64,000 bases of DNA from Azospirillum sp. B21 (lineage in GTDB: Bacteria; Pseudomonadota; Alphaproteobacteria; Azospirillales; Azospirillaceae). This document shows positions 17,657 through 27,305 of this stretch, one piece after another (position 1 is the first letter of the stretch; every line of letters begins with the position of its first letter). The DNA is taken from positions 89,396 to 153,395 of the forward strand of contig NZ_VTTO01000014.1 of assembly GCF_008364825.1 (NCBI RefSeq). Direction: 5' to 3'. The notes below the pieces were generated by a model. That model searched no databases. It had not been told where the DNA came from and saw only the letters and a list, made by a program, of their open reading frames with translations. Position numbers and translations under genes: made by a program.

Positions 17657-20600
17657 CACAGACTGTCCGGGCATCGGAAGTCCTTGAGGTCGCGGATCGA
17701 GAAGGGGTTGACGGCGCTGGTCATCCGCACGTCGAAGCTGGCCGATTTGCCGGCGGCGCCGAAGCTCAGCGGGATGCGGTCGGGCACCGAACCTTTGCGG
17801 CCGCGGTTGGCATCCAGCGTGCGGAACCACGCCCAGCTGCCGGTGCGCTGGGTCATCTCCGGCGGCTCGGTCGGCTGGCCGGTGAAGGTGACGCGCAGGT
17901 CGCCCGCCCCGCCCGGCTTCGGCCATTGCAGCCCCTGCGCCAGCGTGGCGTTGCGGGCGAAGGTCATGCGCTGGCCATCGATGTCCAGATCCACCTGCTC
18001 CACCCCGGCGCCGAGATAGGTCGGGCGCAGCTCGAAGCGCAGCGAGGGAACCCGGCCGCCGTCGGGGAAGAAGGCGTCGCGGATCATTGCCGCATGCTGG
18101 AAGGCCGGCAGCACCGAGGACGGAATGCCGAGGTCGGCGGCGGACGGCTGCCAGCGCCACGGCTCCCGCGTGGTGTCGACGAAGGGGCGCAGCCGGTTGG
18201 TGAAGAAGGCGTCGATCAGCCCGCCGGGGGCGAACATCCGGGCGAAATCATCCATGCCGACATCGGCCGAGGCGCCCTTGACGAAGGGATAGCGGTTGTC
18301 CAGCGCGCGGCGGCACCAGGGCAGCACCGTGCTCTGCCATTCGGCGTTGATCTGCGACCGGGCGCCGCTCAGCGTGCGCGCCGTGCCCTGCTCCACCAGT
18401 TCCTCGGTCCAGCGGCGGACCGGCTGCGGGTAATAGGCCATGTCGGTGGCAAGCTTCTGGAACACCTCGCCGCCGCCGCTGGCCGCCAGATCGAACAGCT
18501 TCTGCCCGCTTCCCGCCCCCAGCGACAGCCGCGCCAGAACCGCATGCACGCCCTCCAGCTGGCGCAGCAGCTCCTCCAGCCGGGCATTGCCGCTGTTGCG
18601 GGTGAAGTCGTTCAGCGGGCGGAAGCGGTCGTCCACCATCTGGCTGACCAGCTTGGCGACGCCGCTGTCGGCGACCGCCGCGGCCACCGCCGCCACCGCG
18701 GGAGCGGCGCCGGCCGGCGCCTCCGGCACGCGCTGCAACGTCGTCTCGTTGGCCACCGCCGCCAGCAGCTTCTGCAGGGGGGAGTTGCGGCCGGACAGGA
18801 TGTTGACCGCCTCGCCCAGCGCCTGCGGGTTGGCCGCCGGCACCAGGGTGATGTCGTTCAGCAGAGCGTCCCAGCGGCCGGCATAATCGCGCAGATAGAG
18901 CGTCAGCGCCGCCGTCTCCAGCTCCGGCCCGGCCTCCTCCCCGCGCGGGGGGCCGAGCAGCCAGCTGAGGTCGCGCACCGACCGCGCCGCACCGGGCAGA
19001 CCCGGCAGCATCACGCCGGTGAAGCCCTGCAGGGTGTAGAAGCCCGGAACGCCGTCGCTGAAGCGTGCGCCGGAGGAGCGGCGGAACACCCGGTCGCCTT
19101 CCGGCCCGGCCTGGTCGGACGGGCGCCAGTCCGGCAGCTTGCGCGCGGCCTCGCCGTCGCGGATGGCGGCATAGGCGCGGGCGGCCAGCGGCGTGCGGGC
19201 CAGCACCTCTCGCGCCTGCCGGACCAGTTCGGCGTCGAGGTTAAGCTTCGGCAGGCCGGCGGGGGCGCCCAGCCCGGCGTCGATGTGGCCGAGGATCGCC
19301 TTGGTCTCGTCCTCGCCCGGCGGGGGCGAGACGCGGCGCAGCCAGCCGGCGGTCCAGGCCTTCACCTCCTCGCCGTTGACCGGGCCGGCGCCGCCCAGCG
19401 TCAGGTACAGCCGCAGCAGCGCCTCCACCGCCGGGGCGTCGTCGGCGATCAGCCGGTCGCGCAGGTCGCGCTGCACCCGCACCAGCATGCGCGGCACCAG
19501 CAGCCCATTGACCGCGCGGCGGTAGAGCGCGTCGCCGGCTTCCTCCAGCTTGTCGCCCTGGTAAAGCCCGAAATCGAGCGCCAGCTTCTGCTTCAGCGCC
19601 AGCGTGTCATGCCCGGCCGGCAGGGCGCGCAGTTCGTTCAGCACCGGCAGCACGCGGCGGATGTCGTCGTCGGCGACGGTGCCGGCGGCCAGCGCCTCCG
19701 CCTTCGGTCGATAGGCGTCGACCGCCTGCTGTTCGCGCTCGATCAGCCCGGCATTGCCGAGATAGCTGGCGACCCAGGCGGCGGTGGCGGCGGCCGTCAC
19801 CAGCCCGAACAGGCTGTAGGCGATGCGCGGCACCCAGATGCGCCGCCGCTCCGCCGACGGGTCGAAGCCGACCAGATTGGCCTCGCGGAACACCAGATCG
19901 TTCAGCAGCCCGCCGAGGAAATAGCTGCGCTGCTGCCCGGCGGCGACGGCGCCGCCGCGGAAGGGTGCGGCCGGCAGGCCGAAGCTCTCGGCCAGCCCGC
20001 CGATCAGCCGGTCGATCTGCGTGCCCTCCTGGGTGCCGCTGGTGAAATAGATGCCGCGCAGCCGCAGCGCCGGCTCGTAGCGGTTGGCCTTGAAGGCGGC
20101 GGCGACGAAATCCAGCAGCGGCTCCTTCAGCGAGGCCAGCTGCGACGGGAAGGCGAAGATGGCGCCGCGGCGCTCCTGCGCATGCTCCTGCTGGATGCGG
20201 TCGACGGCGCGGGCGGACAGCCGCCCGGCGATGCCGTCCAACTCGCTGCCCAGCGTCGCCATGCCGGCATCGCCCAGTTCGCTTTCTGCCGCCGGCAGGG
20301 TGACGCCGACGATCTGCCGGCGTTCGTCCCGGTTCAGGTCGTGGAAGAACTCGTTGAAGCCGGCGATCAGGTCGGCCTTGGTCAGCAGCAGATAGACAGG
20401 CGCCTTGACCTTGAGGGTCTCGTACAGTTCGCGCAGGCGGCGGCGGATGGCGGCGGCATGCTGCGCCCGCTCCTCCGGCCCGGCGGCGGCGAGGTCGGGA
20501 ACCGCCATCGCCACCAGCACGCCGTTGATCGGCTGGCGCGACCGCGCGTCCTTCAACAGCTTCAGGAAGGCACCCCAGCCGGTCTGGTCGACCGCCTCGT

Positions 20601-21165
20601 GGCTGTCCTGGGTGGTGTAGCGCCCGGCGGTGTCGAGGAAGATGGCTTCGTCGGCGAACCACCAGTCGCATTGCCGGGTGCCGCCGACGCCCTTCAGCGG
20701 CTTGGCCCCGGTCTGGTCCGCCAGCGGGAAATTCAGGCCGCTCTTCAGCAGCGCCGTGGTCTTGCCCGCGCCCGGCGGGCCGATGATGACGTACCAGGGG
20801 GTGGAGTAGAGATAGCCGTCGCCCAGCCCCCGCTGCTTACGCCCGGCCTTGAGCAGGGCCAGCGATTCGGCAAAGGTCTTGCGCAACCCGGCGACCTCAT
20901 CGGCTTGGTCCATCGCCGCCATGCGGGCCGCGTCGCTGCCGCCGGTCAGCTCCGCCGTCATCCGTTCCTCGGCCTTCGCGTCGCGCCGCTTCAGCAGCAC
21001 CAGCACGACCGCCAGGATCGGGAAGGGCACGGCGGCGGCCACGGCCAGCCAGGGCATCTCCAGCCCGGCCAACGGCGCCAGCAGCGCGATCAGCGCCGCC
21101 GCGATGGCCGCACCGATGAAGCCCAGCACTGCGCGGGAGAGCAAGATGGCGGTCAGCCGACTCAT
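17656..21165 (-). CDS. tssM: T6SS membrane-complex protein TssM (IcmF family)
   Basis: 1169 residues, inner-membrane core of the T6SS trans-envelope complex. Two N-terminal membrane helices lie in residues 5-58, a Walker A motif GPPGAGKTT at about 129-137 begins the cytoplasmic NTPase-like domain (FLDTAGRYTTQD is the Walker B-like part), and a third helix lies near 455-475 (AYSLFGLVTAAATAAWVASYL). The long periplasmic part contains the IcmF-related region and ends in the TssJ-binding C-terminal domain (FDVRMTSAVNPFSIRDLKDFRCPDSL). The ATG at 21165 has a good ribosome site; a GTG at 21234 would overlap the tssL stop and remains possible. Confidence 0.97.
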   Translation of the reverse strand: MSRLTAILLSRAVLGFIGAAIAAALIALLAPLAGLEMPWLAVAAAVPFPILAVVLVLLKRRDAKAEERMTAELTGGSDAARMAAMDQADEVAGLRKTFAESLALLKAGRKQRGLGDGYLYSTPWYVIIGPPGAGKTTALLKSGLNFPLADQTGAKPLKGVGGTRQCDWWFADEAIFLDTAGRYTTQDSHEAVDQTGWGAFLKLLKDARSRQPINGVLVAMAVPDLAAAGPEERAQHAAAIRRRLRELYETLKVKAPVYLLLTKADLIAGFNEFFHDLNRDERRQIVGVTLPAAESELGDAGMATLGSELDGIAGRLSARAVDRIQQEHAQERRGAIFAFPSQLASLKEPLLDFVAAAFKANRYEPALRLRGIYFTSGTQEGTQIDRLIGGLAESFGLPAAPFRGGAVAAGQQRSYFLGGLLNDLVFREANLVGFDPSAERRRIWVPRIAYSLFGLVTAAATAAWVASYLGNAGLIEREQQAVDAYRPKAEALAAGTVADDDIRRVLPVLNELRALPAGHDTLALKQKLALDFGLYQGDKLEEAGDALYRRAVNGLLVPRMLVRVQRDLRDRLIADDAPAVEALLRLYLTLGGAGPVNGEEVKAWTAGWLRRVSPPPGEDETKAILGHIDAGLGAPAGLPKLNLDAELVRQAREVLARTPLAARAYAAIRDGEAARKLPDWRPSDQAGPEGDRVFRRSSGARFSDGVPGFYTLQGFTGVMLPGLPGAARSVRDLSWLLGPPRGEEAGPELETAALTLYLRDYAGRWDALLNDITLVPAANPQALGEAVNILSGRNSPLQKLLAAVANETTLQRVPEAPAGAAPAVAAVAAAVADSGVAKLVSQMVDDRFRPLNDFTRNSGNARLEELLRQLEGVHAVLARLSLGAGSGQKLFDLAASGGGEVFQKLATDMAYYPQPVRRWTEELVEQGTARTLSGARSQINAEWQSTVLPWCRRALDNRYPFVKGASADVGMDDFARMFAPGGLIDAFFTNRLRPFVDTTREPWRWQPSAADLGIPSSVLPAFQHAAMIRDAFFPDGGRVPSLRFELRPTYLGAGVEQVDLDIDGQRMTFARNATLAQGLQWPKPGGAGDLRVTFTGQPTEPPEMTQRTGSWAWFRTLDANRGRKGSVPDRIPLSFGAAGKSASFDVRMTSAVNPFSIRDLKDFRCPDSL

Positions 21166-21230
21166 TCCGATACCCCTGTCCCTGATCTTTTCCGGCCGCT
21201 GGCACCGCCCCTTTTCCGAGGCGGCTCCGC

Positions 21231-22622
21231 TCACTTCTTGAGGATGATGTCGATCCGGCGGTTCGCCGCCCGGCCCTCAGGCGTGTCGTTGGACGCCACC
21301 GGCTCGGTATCGGCCTTGCTCTCCGCCTTCAGGCGGGACTTGTCGGCGAAGAGCGGGTCGAACTCCGCCATCACGGATTCGGCGCGGGCCTTCGACAGGT
21401 GCCAGTTCGACGGGAAGCGCAACCGCCCGCCGCCGGTCATCGGCACATTGTCGGTGTGGCCGGTGATCAGCACCGCGCCCGGCTCCTCCGCCACCGCGCG
21501 CCCGACGCGCAGCACCGATCCCCGCACCTTGTCGTTCAGGCCGGCGCTGCCACTGGCGAACAGGTTGCTGCCGCGCATGCGCACGGTGATGGACAGCGCG
21601 TCCTCCGTCACCTCGACCAGCCCCTCGGCGATCTCCGGCTCCAGGAACTTGCGCACGCGCTGGACCTGGGTGGTCTGCGGCGGGGGCGGCGGGGCGATCT
21701 GCGGCGGCGGCGGTGCCGCTTCGGCCAGCTTGACCGGGGCCGGCGTCTCGATCACCACGCCGCCATGCGGCGGCAGGCCGCCCATGCCGGCGAACAGCCG
21801 GTCCGACGCGCCGTTCAGCAGGAAGCTCAAGCCCAGGAACAGCAGCAGCAGGAACAGCGCCGTGCCGGCCCCGGCTACCCAAACCGGCAGCGAACTGCGC
21901 GGCGGACGATAGTCCATCGCTAGCGCCGCCGCGTTCGGGCAGAGGATGCGGTCAGCATAGCCGCGGTGCTTGACCAGGATGTTGTAGACGTCCTCGCGGA
22001 TGCGGGCATGCTCGCTGTCCTGCCGTCCGGCGACGCGGTAGCGGCCGCGGAAGCCCAGCGACAGGCAGAGATACATCAGCTCCAGCAGGTCGCCGTACTT
22101 GCCCGGATCCTGCCGGGCCGAGGCGAGCCGCTCATAGAACTGGTCGCCGCCGACGACGTTCTTGTGGAACATGCTGGTGACGTTCTGGCGCGTCCAGGAA
22201 CTCTGGCTGCCCCATTGCGAGTTCAGCACGATGTCGTCGATCAGGGCGCAGAGCGCGTAATGGGCGGTCGCCTGGGTCGCGGCGTCCATGCCGGACTTCG
22301 TCACCCAATGCTGGAAGTCGCGCAGGGCAGAGATCACGCGCTGGCGCAGCGATTCCAGGTCCGGAACCCCGGTCACGTCGTTCAGCCGGGCCGCCAGCAG
22401 CAGCACCGGCGAGGCGGCGGCGGCCAGCGGCGAGCGGGCGGCGAAGATGCCGGCCAGCGCCGGCCCGGGAACGCCGACGGCCTCCACCCGTGCCGCGGCG
22501 GGTGGTTCCCCGCCACCGGGCGTACCGGATGCGCGCCGGCCACCCGGCGTCGGCATCAGGACCGTACGTTCCGTTTCCGGTCCGGGCATGCCGCCAAACT
22601 GATCGCCGCCTTGCATGTCCAC
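21231..22622 (-). CDS. tssL: T6SS membrane-complex protein TssL with OmpA domain
   Basis: 463 residues. The DotU/TssL domain (about 65-225) shows NPLL-like SPVLLLAARL, ALIDDIVLNSQWGSQSSWTRQNVTSMFHKNVVGGDQFYERL and LGFRGRYRV. One membrane helix at about 240-262 (VAGAGTALFLLLLFLGLSFLL) is followed by a Pro-rich stretch and a C-terminal OmpA-like peptidoglycan-binding domain (VLITGHTDNVP, SNWHLSKARAESVM, GRAANRRIDIIL). This extended form anchors the complex to the cell wall. It is the first gene of the minus-strand T6SS unit; the 156 bp upstream are A/T-richer than the surroundings and likely contain its promoter. Confidence 0.97.
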   Translation of the reverse strand: MDMQGGDQFGGMPGPETERTVLMPTPGGRRASGTPGGGEPPAAARVEAVGVPGPALAGIFAARSPLAAAASPVLLLAARLNDVTGVPDLESLRQRVISALRDFQHWVTKSGMDAATQATAHYALCALIDDIVLNSQWGSQSSWTRQNVTSMFHKNVVGGDQFYERLASARQDPGKYGDLLELMYLCLSLGFRGRYRVAGRQDSEHARIREDVYNILVKHRGYADRILCPNAAALAMDYRPPRSSLPVWVAGAGTALFLLLLFLGLSFLLNGASDRLFAGMGGLPPHGGVVIETPAPVKLAEAAPPPPQIAPPPPPQTTQVQRVRKFLEPEIAEGLVEVTEDALSITVRMRGSNLFASGSAGLNDKVRGSVLRVGRAVAEEPGAVLITGHTDNVPMTGGGRLRFPSNWHLSKARAESVMAEFDPLFADKSRLKAESKADTEPVASNDTPEGRAANRRIDIILKK

Positions 22623-22730
22623 CCCAATCCGCGCGCCGTCCCGAAAGCGGTCCGGCCCCTATTTTAAAAACACTGTGAACGAACTAACCGAACTTTATCT
22701 AGCCATTTCTAGCTGTCGAATCCGGGGTAT

Positions 22731-22757
22731 GCGCGGCGGATGGTCCTACCGCCGCGC
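22731..22757. terminator. Perfect 9-bp GC hairpin after the WD40-caspase gene
   Basis: GCGCGGCGG (22731-22739) pairs with CCGCCGCGC (22749-22757) around a 9-nt loop. It lies 22 bp downstream of the caspase gene stop (minus strand) and before tssL. No T-run follows, so it may slow transcription or protect the 3' end rather than act as a classical intrinsic terminator. Confidence 0.5.
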
Positions 22758-22778
22758 CTGCCCGGCAGGGGGTCCCGC

Positions 22779-25700
22779 TCAGGGTTGACCGGGCTGCGGC
22801 GCCGCCAGCGGGAAGGGATTCAGCTCGTTGCCGCCGGTCTTGAAGATTGCGGACTGGCTCCACTTCTTCTCGCGCGCCAGGCGCGGCACCGCGCGGTTCA
22901 CATACTGGCCGAGCGTGAGGTTGTAGATCGCCTCGTCCCCCGGCAGCAGGGCCTTGCCCTTCAGCCCCTCCAGCACCGCATGGGCGAAGATGCCGTTGCG
23001 GCCGTCATAGCTGTCCAGCGCCTCCTCCTGCTCCGACGAGGCGGCCAGCAGGTAGCGCTGTCCCATGTCCTGGTACAGCTTGTCGACCGTACCCGCCGAC
23101 ACCGCGCCCGAATGGCAGGTGTCGAGCATCACCAGCACGTTGCGGGCGGAAATCGCGCTGACCAGCCGGTTCAGCTCCTTCTCCGACAGCCCCTGCTCGC
23201 TGATCGCCTGGGGGGTGGCGGCGGTCACGTTCTGGGTGATGAAGTGGTAGAGCTTGACCGAGGGGTCCTTCGGCGACGGCACGATCACGCCATGGCCGGC
23301 GAGATAGAGGACGACGGTATCCTCCTCCCGCGCGTTGGCGGCGAGATCCTCCAGCCCGGCGATCACGGCGTCGCGGCTCGCCTGCTCGTCATAGAGCGCC
23401 TTGGACAGTACCAGCGACTGCTCCCGGTCGTAACCGGCGGGAACGCGACCGCTCAGCGCCTCGGCGAAGGAAGAGGCATCGGCACGGGCGAAGCGCAGCT
23501 GCGTGCCCTCCGGCCGGTACTTGTCGATGCCGACGACGAAGGTGATCAGCCGCGGCTTGGCCGGGGCGGCGCGCTCGGCCTTGGCGCCCGCCGTTGACGT
23601 ATCGGCGGTCTCCACCGGCTTGGGCAGCACGAAATCGACCAGCGGCGAGCGTTCGTAGATCGCGTCGCTGCCGTTGTAGGCGCGGATCTGCACCCGGTTG
23701 CTGCCGGGATCGAGACGGACGGTGCTGACGCGCTCCTCCGGCGGCGGGGGCTGGTCCTTGTTGGCGTCCGCCGGCGTGGCGCCGGCCGCAGGCTGGGCTT
23801 GAACGGCTGGCGGGGGGGCCGGCTGGAAGGCGGGCGCCGGCTCCTTGGCGCGGGCGAAGGCGCGGGACTTGTCCTGGCCGCTGACGTTGCGGCCGTTGCG
23901 GAACAGGTCGACCGAGCCGATGCCGCCGCCGGTGTCGGCCAGCCGGTAGCGCAACCGCACCGATCCGACCCCCTCAGGCAGCGTGACCGACAGGCGCGGC
24001 TCCTCCGCCGCAACGTCAAGCTCCGGTCCCTGCGGCGCGGGCTTGGCAATTGCCTGGGGCACCGCCTGCGGGGCGGGCGCCGGTTCCTTGGCGCGCGCGA
24101 AGGCGCGGCTGACCGGCGTCATGTCGAGCGGATGACAGGTTTCGGCGGTCGTGGGAACCGTCGCGGATGCCACGGGCGCCGCAGCCGCCTGAACTGGAGC
24201 CGCCGCCGCTTCCGTGGCCCCGGTGCCGAGCGCCAGACCACGGCTGGCGGCGGGCACGGTGCAGTAATCCAGCAGGGTCACCTGCGGACGGCGCTGGGTC
24301 AGCAGGCGGATGTCGCCGATGGCGGACAGCCGCGCGGCGATCTCCGCCTGACCGCTCTGCTGCAGCTTGGCGCGCACCAGTTCCGGGGCGTTGAACACGC
24401 GGTAGACCTGCTTGAACTCGACCCACTGGCTGCCCTTCTTCTTCGGGTCGTTCAGGTGGAAGCCGACCAGCGTCTCGCCCCCGCTTTCGGAATGGTCGAA
24501 GAAGGCCTCCGGCGTCCACAGCACCCAGCGGCGGCCGTCGCGGTGCGGGAACAGCGCCGCCAATTCCTCCAGCGGGCGGGATCCTCCGGACAGCGCGTAC
24601 CAGCGCAACGTGCCGTCGCCCAGCGCCGCCACGGCGACGCGCCCGTCGGCCGACGCGACGACGCCCCACACGGCGGCCGGCACCTCGGCGCGGGCAAGCT
24701 CGGCCCCGGCGGAGTCGAGCAGGCGCAGGCTGAATTCCCCGCCCAGCAGGACGCGGCGCTGCTTGCCCAGGACCGTGACGCTGCGCGCCCATTCGCCGCT
24801 GTCCAGCTTCACCGGCTGGCCGTTGACCTTGGGGGTGCGGGTGTTGCGCCAATCGGAAACGCCGATCCCCGGACCGTCCGCCGCCGGCCGGGCAAGGCCG
24901 GGCAGCGCGTCCGCCGCCGGGGTCAGGCTGCGGGCCAGCACGTCAAAGCGCATCGGCCGCCCGCCGCCCTGTTCCATGCCGAATTCCAGCACCAGCCCGT
25001 CCTCGGACAGGCCGAAGCGGCCGAGATGGATGTCGCGGTAGTCGGCGACGTCGCCCATGCGGGCGAACTGCAGCCGGCCGGCCGGGTCGATCACGCCCCA
25101 TCCCGGATCGGCGGCGGCGAAGGCGACCCCGCCGCCCGGCAGGGCAAGCAGATGGGTCACGGAATCGCGCGCGGCGGGCGTGTCGGTGTAGGCACCCTTG
25201 CCGGCATCGGCCCAGCGCCGCACCACGTTGCGCTTGCCGTCCACCGTCGCGGTGCCGGCGGCGACCAGCGCCGTCCCGTCCCAGGCGACCGCGGCGAAGC
25301 TGCCGCCGGTGACGCCGGTGGCCTTGGCGGTGTGGCGCGTCTTCAGGTCGGCGGCGGCCAGCACGTCGACCTGCGCCTGATCGGCATAGCCGACCGCCAG
25401 CAGCGCCCCGTCCGGCGAGAAGGCGACCGAATAGGGCATGCCCTTGCCCGGCTTGCGCTTGGCCTTCGGCTTGAAGGCGGTGTCGTAGAGACGGACATTG
25501 CCGTCGAAGGACGCGGTGGCGAGCCGCCCGTCGGGCGCGAAGGCGAGCGCCGACACCCGTGCCTCATAGGCGGTGTCCTCGGCGACCAGCTTGAAACTGG
25601 CGCTGTCCCACACGCGGATGCCGGCGGTGCCGCCGAAGGCCCCGGCGACGAAGCGCCCGTCGGGCGAGAAGGCGAGATCGTTCAGCACCTGCGGCTGCCC

Positions 25701-26168
25701 CGGAAGCCGGGCCTTCAGCCGCTGCGCCTTGACGTCGAACAGGTAGAGCGTGACGCCGTCGCCCCAGCTCGACCCGGTGTTGCCGGCGGCGACCGCCAGA
25801 GACCCGTCGGCCGACAGGGCCACGGCATAGAGCGCGCCCTCGTCCCCCGCCTCCATCGGCACGCGCAGGACGCCCAGCGGCTCCCCGCCGTCGCGCGCCC
25901 ACAGGCGCAGGGACTTGTCGTTGGAAACGGTGGCGATCAGCCGGCCCTGGGCGTCGCTGGCCAGCCGGTTGACGCGGGCGGTGTGGCCGCCGGTCTCGAT
26001 CCGCAGGAACGCCCCCGTGGAGGCGTCGCCCGCCAGCACCGGCCGGACCGCGAAGGACCCCGCCAGCGTGCCGAGGAGCGCGCCCAGCAGGACGGCGGGA
26101 AGAACGCCGCGCCGCAGGCGCGCGTTCAGGCGAGAAAGACAGCCGGCCATCATCCGTTCCGCTTGCAC
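22779..26168 (-). CDS. Exported WD40-propeller caspase-like protease
   Basis: 1129 residues. An N-terminal Sec signal (VLPAVLLGALLGTLAGSFAV) is followed by a WD40 beta-propeller (GHTARVNRLASDAQGRLIATVSNDKSLRLW and several further blades up to about 560), a linker region, an Ig-like beta sandwich (about 740-860) and a C-terminal peptidase C14 (caspase) domain from about 874. The catalytic pair is intact: LAGHG (His about 959) and LDTCHSG (Cys about 1018). A 13-residue segment SRAFARAKEPAPA occurs twice, once in the linker and once inside the Ig-like domain, each followed by a Pro-rich stretch. Substrate unknown. It sits directly upstream of tssL on the same strand, so a T6SS-linked envelope role is possible but unproven. 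Confidence 0.9.
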   Translation of the reverse strand: MQAERMMAGCLSRLNARLRRGVLPAVLLGALLGTLAGSFAVRPVLAGDASTGAFLRIETGGHTARVNRLASDAQGRLIATVSNDKSLRLWARDGGEPLGVLRVPMEAGDEGALYAVALSADGSLAVAAGNTGSSWGDGVTLYLFDVKAQRLKARLPGQPQVLNDLAFSPDGRFVAGAFGGTAGIRVWDSASFKLVAEDTAYEARVSALAFAPDGRLATASFDGNVRLYDTAFKPKAKRKPGKGMPYSVAFSPDGALLAVGYADQAQVDVLAAADLKTRHTAKATGVTGGSFAAVAWDGTALVAAGTATVDGKRNVVRRWADAGKGAYTDTPAARDSVTHLLALPGGGVAFAAADPGWGVIDPAGRLQFARMGDVADYRDIHLGRFGLSEDGLVLEFGMEQGGGRPMRFDVLARSLTPAADALPGLARPAADGPGIGVSDWRNTRTPKVNGQPVKLDSGEWARSVTVLGKQRRVLLGGEFSLRLLDSAGAELARAEVPAAVWGVVASADGRVAVAALGDGTLRWYALSGGSRPLEELAALFPHRDGRRWVLWTPEAFFDHSESGGETLVGFHLNDPKKKGSQWVEFKQVYRVFNAPELVRAKLQQSGQAEIAARLSAIGDIRLLTQRRPQVTLLDYCTVPAASRGLALGTGATEAAAAPVQAAAAPVASATVPTTAETCHPLDMTPVSRAFARAKEPAPAPQAVPQAIAKPAPQGPELDVAAEEPRLSVTLPEGVGSVRLRYRLADTGGGIGSVDLFRNGRNVSGQDKSRAFARAKEPAPAFQPAPPPAVQAQPAAGATPADANKDQPPPPEERVSTVRLDPGSNRVQIRAYNGSDAIYERSPLVDFVLPKPVETADTSTAGAKAERAAPAKPRLITFVVGIDKYRPEGTQLRFARADASSFAEALSGRVPAGYDREQSLVLSKALYDEQASRDAVIAGLEDLAANAREEDTVVLYLAGHGVIVPSPKDPSVKLYHFITQNVTAATPQAISEQGLSEKELNRLVSAISARNVLVMLDTCHSGAVSAGTVDKLYQDMGQRYLLAASSEQEEALDSYDGRNGIFAHAVLEGLKGKALLPGDEAIYNLTLGQYVNRAVPRLAREKKWSQSAIFKTGGNELNPFPLAAPQPGQP

Positions 26169-26242
26169 TGGTGTCGTCCGGCGGCGGTCCCGCGCGCCCT
26201 CTGCGGAAGACCGCCGCCGGTCAGGTCATCGGACCGCACCGA

Positions 26243-27049
26243 TCAGACGGCGTCCAGCGTCGCTTCCTTCTGGGCGATCTGCTGGATGCTGCTGGTGGTG
26301 GCGTTGATGCGCTCCGACGTCTCAAAGGCGGTGTTGGTGCGCTCGACCACCTGGGCGGCCTGGGTGGTGGCCGTCTGCTTCGCCGGCTTCTTCTTCGTCT
26401 GGGTCTTGACCGCGGTCTTGGTGCGGATCTTCTCGGCCGCGCCCGGCTCGATGTTGTCGGCGGCGATCAGATACTCGTCGCGGCGCTTGACGATGTTCTG
26501 GTTGATGCTGCTGGCGATGGCGTAATCCTTGTCCAGCTGGCCGCGGATCGCCGCCAGCCGCTTCTCGGCTTCCGGCTTGGCGATGCGGTTCGCCTTGTAG
26601 TCGGCCTTGACGCGTGCGATCTCGGCGCGGCGGCAGTTCACCAGCTGGTCGAGAGCGACCTGGGTGCGGCTCAGGTTCTGGTTCTCGGTATCGAGGTCGC
26701 TCATCACGCCCAGGATCGCCTGGTCGCGGCCCTGCTGCGACCGCGAGTTCCAGTAGCCGCCCAGCGTGCCCAGGGCCGCACCGGCGGCGGCGCCGATCAG
26801 CGCGCTCTTCACGTTGCCGCCGACAAGGGCGCCGGACAGCGCGCCGACGCCGGCGCCGATGGCCGCGCCCTTCAGCATGTCCTCGGCATAGTAGTTGCCA
26901 GTCGAATCGAGCGCCACGCGGTACTGGTAGCAGGCGTCGCTGCCATCATTGGCGCCGATGCGATCCGTCTGCGTGGTCACGCAGCCGCTGAGCGCCATGG
27001 CGACGATGGTGAGTGATACGAGGCTTGCCTTGGCACGGTTGCTTCGCAT
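26243..27049 (-). CDS. Glycine-zipper lipoprotein with helical C-terminus
   Basis: 268 residues. Lipoprotein signal VSLTIVAMALSGCVTT (lipobox LSGC). Residues about 60-95 form a glycine-zipper stretch (LKGAAIGAGVGALSGALVGGNVKSALIGAAAGAALGTLGG) like the 17-kDa surface-antigen family, able to insert in or span a membrane. The rest is a charged helical domain and a Lys/Thr/Gln-rich tail. The gene lies 74 bp before the WD40-caspase gene on the same strand and is divergent from the second caspase gene, so the three are probably functionally linked. No specific function is known to me. Confidence 0.85.
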   Translation of the reverse strand: MRSNRAKASLVSLTIVAMALSGCVTTQTDRIGANDGSDACYQYRVALDSTGNYYAEDMLKGAAIGAGVGALSGALVGGNVKSALIGAAAGAALGTLGGYWNSRSQQGRDQAILGVMSDLDTENQNLSRTQVALDQLVNCRRAEIARVKADYKANRIAKPEAEKRLAAIRGQLDKDYAIASSINQNIVKRRDEYLIAADNIEPGAAEKIRTKTAVKTQTKKKPAKQTATTQAAQVVERTNTAFETSERINATTSSIQQIAQKEATLDAV

Positions 27050-27278
27050 GACCTGGATTCCCGTTTGCTTTTCTGTTCAAGACATATTTCGATCAGATCC
27101 AGAACTCCGGGCCGTCCGCACCACCCCCACAGTGGGCGCACCCCGTCACCGATCAGGACCCGCCGCAACGCTGCCACAGCAACAACTGTAACGGAAGGGG
27201 TCATTACTACCAATTCGTGCGGCCTTTTATCGAATTTTTCCGTCTGTAGCCTTTGCGGCACGGATTTCCGGGAGAGGT

Positions 27279-27305
27279 ATGATGTTCGGATTTTGGGGGC
27301 TATGA
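27279..27305 (+). other. Possible 8-codon leader ORF coupled to the caspase gene
   Basis: A mini-ORF MMFGFWGL starts at 27279 behind a strong ribosome site (GGGAGAGG) and stops with TGA at 27303-27305, which overlaps the ATG at 27302 of the caspase gene (ATGA). The 13-bp stretch TATGATGTTCGGA is present both at the mini-ORF start (27278-27290) and at the caspase gene start (27301-27313). This could be a leader that couples translation, or simply a small duplication. Confidence 0.35.

Noticed and set aside
17926..21912. A 1328-residue open frame on the plus strand opposite tssM
   Set aside because: It is the antisense shadow of tssM/tssL in very GC-rich DNA: low-complexity, Arg/Gln/His-rich, no domains.
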